Part shown: positions 1-8,271 of the stretch, one piece after another
Position numbering within the stretch: the stretch's first letter is position 1
How the letters are laid out: every line of letters starts with the position of its first letter
Assembly: GCF_003814815.1 (NCBI RefSeq)
Contig: NZ_RKQQ01000002.1
Coordinates: 434,001 to 498,000, forward strand
Origin: Salisediminibacterium halotolerans
Lineage (GTDB): Bacteria > Bacillota > Bacilli > Bacillales > Salisediminibacteriaceae
Direction: 5' to 3'
Length of the DNA stretch: 64,000 nt
The notes under the pieces: generated by a model
Told to the model about the DNA's origin: nothing
Seen by the model: only the letters and a program-made list of their open reading frames with translations
Databases searched by the model: none
Program-made: the position numbers and the translations under genes

Positions 1-368
1 GTGTTTGCGGTCCGGGCGAACAGCACGAAATCGGCCTGTTGATTTTCACGTTTTTCCTCCGCCGCCGCGGTTATGAAACGATCTACCTTGGAGCGGGGAT
101 TCCCGAAGAAGATGTTTTACAAGTTACGAAAGAAGTCGAAGCTGAATATACCGTTATTTCTTGTACCCATGACGATCACTTAAATCGTACACTCATGTTA
201 GTCGATTATTTACACGAATCACTGCCTCGTTTAACGATTGGATTAGGCGGAGCAGCTGTTGAGCGGTTAAGTGAAGACGAAAAAGCAGCCTACGCTGAAT
301 TTTTAGTCGGTTCATCGGAAAACTCATGGCTGAATTGGCTTAATAAAAGGAAATTGCGCAAAGGATAA
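1..368 (+). CDS. Cobalamin (B12)-binding domain protein, C-terminal part, probable MerR-type regulator
   Basis: The reading frame is open from base 3, so the gene begins upstream of the window and only about the last 121 residues are visible. The visible part looks like a cobalamin-binding Rossmann domain. It has a Glu-x-His-x-x-Gly version of the B12 motif (GEQHEIG), then LGAGIPEED, a central strand VISCTHDDH and a late GLGGAA glycine turn. In Bacilli this domain usually follows a MerR DNA-binding domain and a helical bundle, as in CarH/LitR photoreceptor regulators, but those parts lie outside the window. A stand-alone B12 protein or a methyltransferase corrinoid protein is the alternative. 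It lies upstream of gudB without an obvious operon link. Confidence 0.7.
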   Translation, partial: VCGPGEQHEIGLLIFTFFLRRRGYETIYLGAGIPEEDVLQVTKEVEAEYTVISCTHDDHLNRTLMLVDYLHESLPRLTIGLGGAAVERLSEDEKAAYAEFLVGSSENSWLNWLNKRKLRKG

Positions 369-511
369 TGCCGGCGAACTGACAATCATTAAATGAAATG
401 GATGTATTTTTTAATGCCCGGGTATAGAAAAATCGTCTGCAGTTCTATATGATAGAGTCAGAAAACCGTTTAAAGCGGTGTATGCATCAGAATCTTACCA
501 GGGGTGAAAAT

Positions 512-1795
512 ATGGGAGATAACGGTACAGAAAAACAATCAGTAAACGATCATACTGAAGAAAAAAATGTGCTGGAGTCTACACAAACGATTATAAAACA
601 GGCGTTGGATAAACTGGGGTACCAAGAGGAAGTGTTCCAGCTTTTGAAAGAACCGGTGCGAATGATGACAGTGCGGATTCCGGTGCGCATGGATGACGGT
701 TCAGTCAAAATTTTCACAGGCTACCGCGCTCAGCATAATGACGCTGTTGGACCGACGAAAGGAGGCGTCCGCTTCCATCCGGAAGTGTCTGAGACCGAAG
801 TGAAAGCCTTGTCCATCTGGATGAGTTTAAAAGCGGGGATCGTTGATTTGCCTTATGGCGGCGGCAAAGGGGGCATTGTCTGCGACCCGCGGGAGATGTC
901 TTTTTTAGAAGTGGAACGCTTAAGCCGAGGCTATGTTCGGTCGATCAGCCAGATCGTCGGACCGACCAAAGATATTCCCGCGCCGGACGTTTTAACGAAT
1001 TCACAGATTATGGCTTGGATGATGGATGAGTACAGCCGTATGCGGGAATTTGATTCATCAGGATTTATTACCGGTAAACCTTTAGTATTAGGCGGTTCTC
1101 ATGGACGTGAGTCAGCTACGGCTAAAGGTGTGACGATTTGCATCCGCGAAGCGGCAAAGAAAAAGGGGATTTCAATGGACGGGGCCCGGGTTGCGATTCA
1201 AGGGTTCGGCAATGCCGGCAGTTTCCTCGCTAAATTTATGTTTGATGAAGGCGCGAAAGTCGTCGCTGTTTCGGATGTATACGGTGCCCTTTACGACCCG
1301 GAAGGCCTTGATATTGATTATTTATTAGACCGGCGTGACAGTTTCGGAACCGTGACGAATTTGTTTTCTGACACGTTGACAAACGAAGAATTATTAGAAG
1401 TTGATTGTGATATTCTCGTTCCGGCTGCAATCGAGAATCAAATCACAGAGAACAACGCTGATAAGATTCAAGCGTCGATTATTGTCGAGGCGGCTAACGG
1501 GCCGACGACGATCGGTGCCACGAAAAAGCTGCACAATCGCGGTGTGCTGTTAATTCCGGATGTGCTTGCGAGTGCAGGCGGAGTGACGGTGTCATATTTT
1601 GAATGGGTGCAAAATAATCAAGGTTATTACTGGGGCGAAGAAGAAGTGGCCGAGAAACTGGAAAAATTAATTTGTGCCGCATTCGATAATGTGTACCGTG
1701 TAGCGAATATGCGAAATACGGATATGCGATTGGCGGCATACATGGTCGGGGTCAGAAGAATGGCGGAAGCGAGCCGATTCAGAGGCTGGATTTAA
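512..1795 (+). CDS. gudB: NAD-specific glutamate dehydrogenase
   Basis: Catalyses reversible oxidative deamination of glutamate to 2-oxoglutarate and ammonia in the cytoplasm. The ATG at 512 follows AGGGGTGA and gives 427 residues, the usual length for RocG/GudB; a longer frame from 449 lacks a better ribosome site. Dimer/substrate motifs are GPTKGGVRFHP near residue 80 and PYGGGKGG near 115 with the catalytic lysine; the NAD-binding domain has IQGFGNAGS near 230. The segment TEVKALSIWM carries a single VKA, so it lacks the three-residue duplication that inactivates GudB in laboratory B. subtilis 168. The pairing with ypdA downstream matches B. subtilis and favours gudB over rocG. A terminator follows. 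Confidence 0.92.
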   Translation: MGDNGTEKQSVNDHTEEKNVLESTQTIIKQALDKLGYQEEVFQLLKEPVRMMTVRIPVRMDDGSVKIFTGYRAQHNDAVGPTKGGVRFHPEVSETEVKALSIWMSLKAGIVDLPYGGGKGGIVCDPREMSFLEVERLSRGYVRSISQIVGPTKDIPAPDVLTNSQIMAWMMDEYSRMREFDSSGFITGKPLVLGGSHGRESATAKGVTICIREAAKKKGISMDGARVAIQGFGNAGSFLAKFMFDEGAKVVAVSDVYGALYDPEGLDIDYLLDRRDSFGTVTNLFSDTLTNEELLEVDCDILVPAAIENQITENNADKIQASIIVEAANGPTTIGATKKLHNRGVLLIPDVLASAGGVTVSYFEWVQNNQGYYWGEEEVAEKLEKLICAAFDNVYRVANMRNTDMRLAAYMVGVRRMAEASRFRGWI

Positions 1796-1818
1796 CGGCA
1801 GTTAAAAACTCGTGTACC

Positions 1819-1857
1819 AAAAGAATTCCTTTCAATGTCGAAAAGGGGATTCTTTTT
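1819..1857 (+). terminator. Rho-independent terminator after gudB
   Basis: A hairpin with about twelve pairs, several of them G-U, between AAAGAATTCCTTTC and its partner, followed by TTTTT. It separates gudB from ypdA. Confidence 0.6.
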
Positions 1858-1888
1858 GATATTATATCGATTAATTGAGGTGACATTT

Positions 1889-2878
1889 GTGAATCAAGAA
1901 GAAGAAATCATTGTTATCGGCGGCGGGCCGTGCGGATTGTCAGCCGCGATTGAACTGCAAAACAAAGGGTTCTCACCGCTTATAATAGAGCAGGGAAATA
2001 TCGTCCATTCTCTTTTTCATTATCCGACTCATCAACAGTTTTTCAGTACGAGCGATAAGCTGGCGATAGGAGGAATTCCTTTTTTCAGTACAGAAAGAAA
2101 GCCGAAGCGAAACGAAGCATTGGTTTACTATCGTGAAGTAGTGCATCAAAAACAGCTGCGCATTCGATCTTATGAAAAAGTAACGCAGGCATACAAACAA
2201 CAAGATGGTTCTTTTCAGCTGCAGACGAAAGAAAAAACCGGAAACATCCGACACTACCGTGCGAAAGCACTCGTGATCGCCATCGGGTATTACAACTCGC
2301 CGAATCGCATGAACGTGCCGGGTGAAGAGTATCCCCATGTTTATCATTATTTCCATGAAGCGCATCCGTTTTTTGACCAAAAAGTTGCTGTCATCGGCGG
2401 GAAAAATTCAGCGGTAGATGCCGCGCTTGAGCTTGAGAAAGCAGGCGCCGAAGTGACGGTTTATTATCGGGGAAATGATTATTCGGAAAGTATTAAGCCG
2501 TGGATCCTCCCTGAATTCACGTCGTTAATTAAAAACGGGAAAATCAGTATGTACTTTAACACGGAAGTGACAGAGATTCATCAAGATGCGATTGATATTG
2601 TTGTCAACGGGGAGGACCGCGAAAAACATAAAGCGGATTTTGTCTTTGCGATGACAGGATACCATCCAGATCATTCGTTTATCCGGTCAATAGGGGTCAG
2701 TGTTGATGAAACGACGGGACGGCCGATGTTTGACCCGGAAACAATGGAAACGAATATTCACGGGGTTTATATTGCCGGTGTTATTGCTGCCGGGAATAAC
2801 GCGAACGAAATCTTCATCGAAAACGGACGGCATCACGGCAGCTATATTGCTGAGAATTTGGCAGAAAAATGGAGCTGA
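1889..2878 (+). CDS. ypdA: NADPH-dependent bacillithiol disulfide reductase (YpdA/Bdr)
   Basis: Flavin-dependent reductase of the YpdA family, which reduces oxidised bacillithiol and helps restore the thiol pool. The GTG at 1889 follows GAGGTGA and gives 329 residues, close to the family's 324; the upstream ATG frame from 1835 runs through the preceding terminator. The N-terminal FAD site GGGPCGLS holds the single conserved cysteine (about residue 15) characteristic of the family. A second dinucleotide site, VIGGKNSAVDAALELE, lies near residue 165, and a C-terminal GVYIAGVIAAG binds FAD. The bacillithiol synthesis genes bshB1 and bshA lie at 43273-45113. Confidence 0.9.
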   Translation: MNQEEEIIVIGGGPCGLSAAIELQNKGFSPLIIEQGNIVHSLFHYPTHQQFFSTSDKLAIGGIPFFSTERKPKRNEALVYYREVVHQKQLRIRSYEKVTQAYKQQDGSFQLQTKEKTGNIRHYRAKALVIAIGYYNSPNRMNVPGEEYPHVYHYFHEAHPFFDQKVAVIGGKNSAVDAALELEKAGAEVTVYYRGNDYSESIKPWILPEFTSLIKNGKISMYFNTEVTEIHQDAIDIVVNGEDREKHKADFVFAMTGYHPDHSFIRSIGVSVDETTGRPMFDPETMETNIHGVYIAGVIAAGNNANEIFIENGRHHGSYIAENLAEKWS

Positions 2879-2882
2879 TACG

Positions 2883-3839
2883 ATGAAAAAAGTCGCTGTG
2901 CTAACAACAGGCGGAACGATTGCGAGCAAACAAAACGAACGAGGGAAATTAGAAGCAGGCGTGTACAGCGGCGAAGAAATGGCAGAAAAACTCGGTTTGC
3001 CGGCGAATATTCAAGTTGAAATATTTTCTGTATTCCAAAAGCCGAGTTCGCATATAACATTTGCCGACTTGAATAATATTCGCCTTTTAATTGAATCGCT
3101 GCGTGAACAATTTGACGGGGCAGTTATTACTCACGGGACAGATACGTTAGAAGAGTCGGCTTACTATATGGACTTAATTTCAGATACCCATATCCCGGTT
3201 GTATTTACCGGGTCACAGCGTTCGCCGGATGACCTTGGCAGCGATGCGTATATTAACCTCCGTCATGCCGTTTATACCGCTGCTGACCCGCAAATATCGG
3301 GGGTAGGCGTCACTGTCGTGTTTAATGAACGGATTTTTGCGGCCCGCTATGTTAAAAAAGAACACGCCTCGAATATTCAAGGCTTTAATTCATTTGGATT
3401 CGGTTATCTCGGGATCATTGATAATGATGAATTGTACTTGTACCAAAAGCCGGTGAAACATGAACAGTATGATGTGTCGGAAAAAGAGGTTCATGTAGAT
3501 ATCGTCAAAACGTATATGAACGCCGGAGGACATTTGATTCGAGCCTCAGCAGCTATCGGCGCAGACGGCATTGTGTTGGAAGGTTTCGGACGGGGACAAG
3601 TTGAACCGAACATGGTGGAAGCGGTCCAGGATGCGTTGGATCAAGGAATATATGTTGTCATTACAACAGCTTCGGAAGAAGGCGCGGTTTATCCGACTTA
3701 TGAGTATACCGGGAGTACATATGACCTTTACAGACGCGGGGCCATTTTAGGCAGCGATTATGACAGCAAAAAAGCACGGATAAAACTCGTTGCAAGTTTA
3801 AAAGCGGGAATAAACCCGGCAGAGGCATTCCGTGTATAA
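2883..3839 (+). CDS. ansA: L-asparaginase, type I
   Basis: Hydrolyses asparagine to aspartate and ammonia in the cytoplasm. The ATG at 2883 starts four bases after the ypdA stop and gives 318 residues. Catalytic threonine motifs are visible: TTGGTIASK at residues 8-16 and THGTDTLEESA near 80-90. The close spacing suggests cotranscription with ypdA. Together with GudB upstream it makes a small amino acid nitrogen group. Asparaginase/glutaminase family membership is certain; substrate preference is inferred from length and motifs. Confidence 0.9.
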   Translation: MKKVAVLTTGGTIASKQNERGKLEAGVYSGEEMAEKLGLPANIQVEIFSVFQKPSSHITFADLNNIRLLIESLREQFDGAVITHGTDTLEESAYYMDLISDTHIPVVFTGSQRSPDDLGSDAYINLRHAVYTAADPQISGVGVTVVFNERIFAARYVKKEHASNIQGFNSFGFGYLGIIDNDELYLYQKPVKHEQYDVSEKEVHVDIVKTYMNAGGHLIRASAAIGADGIVLEGFGRGQVEPNMVEAVQDALDQGIYVVITTASEEGAVYPTYEYTGSTYDLYRRGAILGSDYDSKKARIKLVASLKAGINPAEAFRV

Positions 3840-3863
3840 ACCGATCGGAAGAAGGATTTCCTC

Positions 3864-4541
3864 ATGATGTTGATAGTACTGACAGCTTCTTTTGCGCCCG
3901 GCATTGCTTTATTAATGTTCTTATATTTTAAAGACGAATTAGAGTATGAACCTTTAACAGCTGTATTCAAAAGTTTTATTATCGGTATGCTTTTAGTTAT
4001 CCCGGTAACGTATTTTCAATTTGTCAGTTCAGAAGTGTCGGATTTTTTTGACCACCCGGCCGGTGCTGCATTCATTCAAACGGGTTTTATTGAAGAAATG
4101 GTGAAGTGGTCGGCGGTGTATTTGTTTGTGTTTCTGCATAACGGTTTTCAGCGTCAATATGACGGTATCATTTATGCAAGTGCTGTTGCGCTCGGGTTTG
4201 CCTCGCTCGAAAATTTATTATACATTCAGTTTATCGGTTTGGATATTGCATTTTACCGGGCGCTTTTTCCTGTTTCTGTTCATGCGCTGCTCGGAGTTGT
4301 CATGGGCTACTATTTTGCCAGAGCGAAATTTCATCACAGCCGGATGCGGCCGTTTTTAGGAATGGCTCTTTTGATCCCGATTATATTGCACGGTCTGTAC
4401 CAATTCATATTAATTCAGCTTTCTGAATGGGTGTACGCACTAATCCCCTTTATGATATTCTTATGGATGTTTGCGATGAGAAAAGTGAAGAAGGCTAATG
4501 ATTTGGAGATTCGTCATTTAGAAGCCGGCGCTGTCGAATAA
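3864..4541 (+). CDS. prsW: Intramembrane protease PrsW (site-1 protease for anti-sigma-W factor)
   Basis: A 225-residue polytopic membrane protein of the PrsW family, whose B. subtilis member makes the first cut in anti-sigma factor RsiW and so activates sigma-W. Several hydrophobic segments are visible. The conserved protease motifs are present: EEMVKW near residue 76, SLENLLY near 114, SVHALLG near 135 and ILHGLYQF near 172. ATG at 3864 follows GAAGGA; the next ATG at 3867 is also possible. In B. subtilis sleB and ypeB follow; here they are replaced by a small zinc-ribbon gene. Confidence 0.88.
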   Translation: MMLIVLTASFAPGIALLMFLYFKDELEYEPLTAVFKSFIIGMLLVIPVTYFQFVSSEVSDFFDHPAGAAFIQTGFIEEMVKWSAVYLFVFLHNGFQRQYDGIIYASAVALGFASLENLLYIQFIGLDIAFYRALFPVSVHALLGVVMGYYFARAKFHHSRMRPFLGMALLIPIILHGLYQFILIQLSEWVYALIPFMIFLWMFAMRKVKKANDLEIRHLEAGAVE

Positions 4542-4631
4542 TTTGAAGTGAACCGGGCTTCATTGTATAGTTGGAGAAAGAGTTCTGTAAAAAAGGATCG
4601 AAACGATTAACGTGCAAAGGAGTGAGTGTAT

Positions 4632-4802
4632 TTGCCACAGGCTAAGCAACGATACAAAGTCATTATACGGTGTAAAAACTGCGGAGAGAAATACATTCTT
4701 CGCGGCCGTTACAATGAAGATGGCGGGCTGGATACCGGGTTTAAACGCTGTGTATGCGGCAACGAAGCAAATTTCGACGAAGATGTATCGCTAGAAGAAT
4801 AA
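4632..4802 (+). CDS. Small zinc-ribbon protein of unknown function
   Basis: A 56-residue protein read from a TTG start at 4632, supported by AAAGGAGTGAG seven bases upstream. It contains CKNC at residues 14-17 and CVC at 40-42, giving a Cys-x2-Cys ... Cys-x-Cys set that could hold one zinc ion. A basic N-terminal half and an acidic C-terminal end (FDEDVSLEE) are visible. A terminator follows directly, which supports this as the real gene end. The ATG frame starting at 4612 across the same DNA has no such features. No function is assigned. Confidence 0.7.
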   Translation: MPQAKQRYKVIIRCKNCGEKYILRGRYNEDGGLDTGFKRCVCGNEANFDEDVSLEE

Positions 4803-4808
4803 ACCAGG

Positions 4809-4838
4809 AAAAGTGCGGCAGATTGTCCGCACTTTTTT
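4809..4838 (+). terminator. Rho-independent terminator after the zinc-ribbon gene
   Basis: Ten-pair stem AAAAGTGCGG / CCGCACTTTT with an 8-base loop and a run of six T residues, starting seven bases after the stop codon. Confidence 0.85.
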
Positions 4839-4936
4839 ATATCAAAATTGTTTCTAATAGACGCAGGATTTTTCTATGAAGTGTCGAATACACGTCATAG
4901 AGATAATTAGATAATTCGTTAAAGCAGGAGGATGCT

Positions 4937-5602
4937 ATGATCAAAGTCGGAACAACGGTGCAGATGGAATTGGAAGCTGGCGAAACGGGAGAGCGCCTTC
5001 GATACCGTTCGAAAGTGCTCGACAGCAGCGAAGAGGTGCTGTTTATTGACTATCCTGTGAGCGAAAATTCCGGAAAACCGAATTATTTTTTGCAGGGAAC
5101 ACAATTTCGGCTTTGGTTTGTCGGCAATGATGAAGCTGTTTATTTATTTGAGACGGAAGTTCTCGGCAAATCAGCCGAGGAAGTGCCGATGCTGAAATTA
5201 AAAGATCCGGGAAGTGACCGGTATCTCCGAGTTCAGCGCCGAGAGTATGTCCGGGTTGAAACCGCAGTGGATTGCGCTGTCTATTCGGTTGATAAAAGCT
5301 TTTCGCCCTTTACATCTGTCACAGCTGACATCAGCGGCGGCGGTATCGCTTTAATTCTTCCGGAAAACCATGGCATTGAAAAAAACAAAACGGCAGATTT
5401 ATGGATGATTTTGCCTTTCCGCTCCGGCGAAATGAACTACATTCACACGTATGCAGAAACAGTACGAGTGATCGATGACCGAAGACCTCTTAAGGCTTCT
5501 TTCAAGTTCACTGATATCAGCGACCATGACAGACAAGCGATCGTGCGTTACTGTTTTGAGAGGCAGTTAGAAGCGAAACGAAAAGAACGTTTAAATGTCT
5601 GA
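4937..5602 (+). CDS. ypfA: PilZ-domain cyclic-di-GMP receptor (YpfA/MotI/DgrA), flagellar brake
   Basis: A 221-residue protein with an N-terminal YcgR-like beta domain and a C-terminal PilZ domain. The c-di-GMP contact motifs are visible: the arginine-rich QRREYVR near residue 102 and DISGGG near 137. In B. subtilis this protein binds c-di-GMP and inhibits motility by acting on MotA. ATG at 4937 follows CAGGAGGATG. The cheR gene at 21171 shows that a chemotaxis system is probably present, so a motility role is plausible here. Confidence 0.88.
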   Translation: MIKVGTTVQMELEAGETGERLRYRSKVLDSSEEVLFIDYPVSENSGKPNYFLQGTQFRLWFVGNDEAVYLFETEVLGKSAEEVPMLKLKDPGSDRYLRVQRREYVRVETAVDCAVYSVDKSFSPFTSVTADISGGGIALILPENHGIEKNKTADLWMILPFRSGEMNYIHTYAETVRVIDDRRPLKASFKFTDISDHDRQAIVRYCFERQLEAKRKERLNV

Positions 5603-5709
5603 CCTGTCTGAGATTATAAAAGACCGGAAAAAAATAGACCTAATTCTGTTAAATATGATAATATATGCGATAGAAAGGCGTAATCTTCTGTTGAAAGGAT
5701 TTCTGACTC

Positions 5710-6390
5710 ATGACAAAGTGGAACTTAGCAATTGATGGGCCTGCAGGTGCAGGGAAAAGTACTGTGGCTAAACGTGTAGCCGACCAATTATCGATGGTTT
5801 ATATCGATACGGGCGCGATGTATCGTGCTCTGACATGGCTGGCTTTAAATAAAGACGTAAATATTCACGATGAAGCTGAAATGCATCATCTTTTAAAAGA
5901 GAGTGATATCCGTTTGCGCGGTCCGGAGGGAGAAGAGGGGATTTACGTAAACGGGACGAACGTATCAAAGGCGATCAGAGAGCCGCAAGTTACAAATAAT
6001 GTTTCTTATACAGCGCAGCATGCGGCTATCCGTAAAGAGATGCTCAGAAAACAGCAGCTTTTGGCTGCTGAAGGAGGGACTGTTATGGACGGCCGTGATA
6101 TTGGTACGGCCGTGCTCCCGAATGCCGAAGTAAAAATTTTTTTGACGGCATCGACAGATGAACGGGCCAAAAGAAGATACGAAGAAGAAATTGCCAAAGG
6201 CATGGATTCCGATTTTGAAAAGCTGAAAAAAGAGATTGCGGAACGCGATAAAATTGATTCTGAGCGGACGGAAGCGCCGTTAAAAAAAGCCTCTGATGCG
6301 GTTGAACTTGATACGACAGAGTTGACTGTTGATGAAGCCGTTAATAAAATTTGCCTGATTGCTGAAAAGCGGGTCGATGCAGATGAATAA
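5710..6390 (+). CDS. cmk: Cytidylate kinase
   Basis: Phosphorylates CMP and dCMP using ATP, feeding pyrimidine nucleotide synthesis. The 226-residue length is typical. The P-loop IDGPAGAGKST is at residues 8-18, DTGAMYRALT near 37 binds substrate, and MDGRDIGT near 129 and RYEEEIAKG in the lid region follow. ATG at 5710 follows GAAAGGATT. The end overlaps the start of plsC by eight bases, a common cmk-plsC arrangement in Firmicutes. Confidence 0.96.
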   Translation: MTKWNLAIDGPAGAGKSTVAKRVADQLSMVYIDTGAMYRALTWLALNKDVNIHDEAEMHHLLKESDIRLRGPEGEEGIYVNGTNVSKAIREPQVTNNVSYTAQHAAIRKEMLRKQQLLAAEGGTVMDGRDIGTAVLPNAEVKIFLTASTDERAKRRYEEEIAKGMDSDFEKLKKEIAERDKIDSERTEAPLKKASDAVELDTTELTVDEAVNKICLIAEKRVDADE

Positions 6391-6976
6391 AAGGTTGTAT
6401 CATGCCGGGCAATTCGTTTGCCGAATGTTTTTTCGGCTGTTTTATCGGGTAGAGATAATAGGTAAAGAAAATATTCCATCCGACCGGGGCGTGTTAATGT
6501 GCAGCAATCACATCAACAACTTAGATCCGCCGCTTGTCGGAGCCTTCTTAAAGCGGGAAACCCGCTTTATGGCAAAAGCAGAACTGTTTGAAGCGCCGGT
6601 GTTGAAAAAGCTCCTCCCAAAATTGGGCGCATTTCCGATCAGGCGCGGAACGAGTGATCGGCAAGCTATGCGAACAGGGCTCGGCCTGTTAAAAGAAAGA
6701 GAACTGGTCGGTGTTTTTCCAGAAGGAACCCGCAGTAAAACAGGCCGGCTCGGAGACGGATTAAGCGGTGTCGGATTCTTTGCATTGCGATCCGAAGCTG
6801 ATGTTATCCCATGTGCGGTAATCGGTTCTTATAAACCGTTCAGCCGGATTAAACTCATTTACGGCGAGCCGTTAAACATGCAGCCGTTGCGAGAGAATAA
6901 AGCGTCGCCGGAACAATCGACAAAGGCGATCATGAGCGGCATTCAAGCTCTGTTGGATGAACATAAGACATCGTGA
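6383..6976 (+). CDS. plsC: 1-acyl-sn-glycerol-3-phosphate acyltransferase
   Basis: Adds the second acyl chain to lysophosphatidic acid at the membrane, giving phosphatidic acid. The 197-residue form from ATG 6383 begins MNKRLYHAG; ATG 6377 two codons earlier is equally possible because the ribosome site is weak and lies inside cmk. The acyltransferase motifs are intact: CSNHINNLDPP (HxxxxD) near residue 43 and FPEGTRSKTG near 114. With plsY at 10789 and gpsA at 11440 the window holds much of the phosphatidate pathway. Confidence 0.92.
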   Translation: MNKRLYHAGQFVCRMFFRLFYRVEIIGKENIPSDRGVLMCSNHINNLDPPLVGAFLKRETRFMAKAELFEAPVLKKLLPKLGAFPIRRGTSDRQAMRTGLGLLKERELVGVFPEGTRSKTGRLGDGLSGVGFFALRSEADVIPCAVIGSYKPFSRIKLIYGEPLNMQPLRENKASPEQSTKAIMSGIQALLDEHKTS

Positions 6977-6993
6977 AGTTTCCGCTGATGTTC

Positions 6994-7054
6994 CTTTCAC
7001 AGCCGTGAAAGATAATCATAAATCAAGTGCAGCAAGCCTTGGATAGGCCAAGGC
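6994..7054 (+). promoter_or_regulatory. Two hairpins in the ypfD leader, candidate regulatory leader
   Basis: The 108-base gap before ypfD holds two perfect short hairpins: CTTTCAC / GTGAAAG at 6994-7011 and GCCTTGG / CCAAGGC at 7036-7054. Neither is followed by a T run, so neither is a terminator. They lie just upstream of a strong TAGGAGGTTAT ribosome site. A translation-control role for an RNA-binding S1 protein is a guess. Confidence 0.35.
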
Positions 7055-7084
7055 AAAACAAGGTTACTTAGGAGGTTATCGGCA

Positions 7085-8245
7085 ATGTCAGAAGAAATGA
7101 ACAACGAAATGGCAGATTTTAATTCTTTATCTGAAGGAGATGTAACGAAAGGCACTGTCTCCAAAGTCGAAGAGAGACAAGCTTTTATTAATGTCGGTTA
7201 TAAAATGGACGGGGTCGTACCGATCAGTGAATTATCAAGCCTGCACGTCGAAAATGTCAGTGATGTTTTGAGTGAAGGCGATGAGCATGAGTTTAAAGTC
7301 ATTAAACTGTCAGAGGATGAGCTTATTCTATCCAAACGGGCCGTTCAAGCTGAAAAGGCTTGGGATGAAATGGAGAAAAGGCTTGAAACAGGGGAAGCGT
7401 TCGAAGCAACGGTCGCCGATGTTGTTAAAGGCGGACTTGTCGTCGACGTGGGTGTCCGCGGTTTTATTCCCGCTTCTTTAGTTGAACGTCATTACGTTGA
7501 AGATTTTGCAGATTATCAAGGAAAAACACTGCGGCTAAAAGTTGTCGAGATGGACCGTGAGCGTAACAAGCTTATTCTTTCACAGCGTGCAGTGTTAGAT
7601 CAGGAAGCGACGGAACGAAAGAAAGAAACGTTAGAAGCGATGAAAGAAGGCGATGAGCTCGAAGGAACCGTTCAACGTATTACAGACTTCGGCGCATTTA
7701 TTGATGTTGGCGGTGTTGACGGTTTAGTGCATATTTCGCAAATCGCTCACCATCACGTGGAAAACCCTTCTGAAGTCGTCAGTGAAGGCGATAAAGTTAA
7801 CGTCAAAGTTTTATCAGTCGACCCTGATAATGAGCGTATTTCACTCTCGATTAAGGATACGCAGCCCGGACCTTGGGAAATGGTTGAAGGCAAGGTCCAT
7901 CAAGGAGATGTCGTTGAGGGCAATGTGAAGCGGCTTGTGAATTTTGGAGCTTTCGTTGAAGTTGCTCCCGGTGTTGAAGGGCTCGTGCACATTTCGCAAA
8001 TTGCAAACCGCCATATCGGAAAACCGGGCGAAGTATTAGAAGAAGGCGATACGGTCCAAGCTAAAGTGCTTGACGTTAATTTAGCCGAGAAAAGAATATC
8101 CCTCAGCATCCGGGCTTTAGAAGAAGAGAGCGCGGCGCAAGAAGAAAAGGCGCAAAAAGACGAATATGAGAAAGAAGACGATCAATCTGGTTTCAGCTTA
8201 GGTGATGTGATCGGCGATCAGCTGAAAAAATATCGCGATGATTAA
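7085..8245 (+). CDS. ypfD: Ribosomal protein S1 homologue with four S1 RNA-binding domains
   Basis: A 386-residue protein with four tandem S1 domains, near residues 13-84, 99-170, 187-260 and 272-345, each with the pattern G-x-V ... GFIP or GLVHISQI ... ISLSI. The last two domains are the best conserved (GLVHISQIAHHHVENP and GLVHISQIANRHIGKP). The length matches B. subtilis YpfD rather than the six-domain Gram-negative S1. The C-terminal tail is acidic. It may assist translation or mRNA stability, but an essential role in initiation is not expected in Bacilli. Confidence 0.92.
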   Translation: MSEEMNNEMADFNSLSEGDVTKGTVSKVEERQAFINVGYKMDGVVPISELSSLHVENVSDVLSEGDEHEFKVIKLSEDELILSKRAVQAEKAWDEMEKRLETGEAFEATVADVVKGGLVVDVGVRGFIPASLVERHYVEDFADYQGKTLRLKVVEMDRERNKLILSQRAVLDQEATERKKETLEAMKEGDELEGTVQRITDFGAFIDVGGVDGLVHISQIAHHHVENPSEVVSEGDKVNVKVLSVDPDNERISLSIKDTQPGPWEMVEGKVHQGDVVEGNVKRLVNFGAFVEVAPGVEGLVHISQIANRHIGKPGEVLEEGDTVQAKVLDVNLAEKRISLSIRALEEESAAQEEKAQKDEYEKEDDQSGFSLGDVIGDQLKKYRDD

Positions 8246-8271
8246 TTAAAAATCAGACAGCAGGTGGTTTT

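Noticed and set aside
2700-2882. N-terminal extension of asparaginase by 61 codons
   Set aside because: It lies inside ypdA in another frame; the ATG at 2883 gives the normal asparaginase start.
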